A DNA stretch of 6,260 nucleotides, from assembly GCA_022732315.1 (NCBI GenBank), contig JAIJUV010000149.1, positions 1-6,260 of the forward strand, read 5' to 3'. This DNA comes from Prevotella sp. (GTDB lineage: Bacteria; Bacteroidota; Bacteroidia; Bacteroidales; Bacteroidaceae). Made by a program: the position numbers and the translations under genes. Shown one piece after another: positions 6,207 to 6,260 of the stretch. Every line of letters starts with the position of its first letter. Positions within the stretch are counted from its first letter, which is position 1. The notes beneath the pieces are model-generated. The model worked only from the letters and a program-made list of their open reading frames with translations, did not search any database and was not told the origin of the DNA.

Positions 6207-6260
6207 GGTTGATGATATTGTTAGCCTTGCTTCTTGTGTCGGGCAGCTTGTCTGCCCAGA
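6203..6260 (+). CDS. Start of a secreted protein after traQ, possibly the transfer-operon lysozyme
   Basis: Nineteen codons are visible: MRLMILLALLLVSGSLSAQ, a classic signal peptide with a positive residue, a leucine-rich core and a likely cleavage site after SLSA. The ATG overlaps the traQ stop (ATGA), showing tight operon coupling. In CTnDOT-like elements the gene after traQ encodes a lysozyme-like glycosidase that would open peptidoglycan for the mating channel. That identity is inferred only from position, as no catalytic sequence is in the window. Confidence 0.6.
   Translation, partial: MRLMILLALLLVSGSLSAQ

Overview
The window looks like a piece of a Bacteroidales (Bacteroides/Prevotella-type) conjugative transposon that has lost part of its transfer operon and gained a defence cargo. 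The organism call rests on three things: TraG and TraQ sequences of the CTnDOT-like transfer family at the two ends, a DUF6261-type protein, and weak or absent Shine-Dalgarno sequences ahead of the genes.

Layout: (1) At the left edge, on the + strand, is a TraG conjugation ATPase with an intact Walker A motif. Its family similarity stops at about base 725, and the frame then runs a few codons into unrelated DNA. (2) From about 747 to 4440, all on the - strand, lies a restriction-modification cluster. In transcription order it holds a Sau3AI/MutH-type endonuclease (expected site GATC), a C5-cytosine methyltransferase overlapping it by 11 bp, and an AbiH-family abortive infection gene 17 bp further on. 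The AbiH gene is split by a one-base shift in a run of five G. (3) After a 155-bp spacer with two inverted repeats comes a DUF6261-family helical protein on the - strand (4596-5420). (4) From about 5622 to 5884 is a tandem array with a 41/42-bp period. Each unit holds a version of the 14-bp palindrome TTGATTGCAATCAA and an AAAAGTAG-like block. (5) The array stops exactly where + strand transfer sequence resumes: a TraQ (DUF3872-like) fragment without its signal-peptide end, followed by the start of a secreted protein overlapping it by ATGA.

TraG and TraQ lie several genes apart in known elements of this type. The simplest reading is therefore that everything from the 3' part of traG through traH-traP to the 5' end of traQ was replaced by about 5.1 kb of cargo in the opposite orientation. 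The element could not transfer using this copy of the operon.

The most unusual part is the DUF6261 gene with its phased palindrome array. A lone copy of the palindrome core also lies just upstream of the DUF6261 start. The whole window contains only four GATC sites by my reading, where about 24 would be expected from base composition, which fits a Sau3AI-type system.
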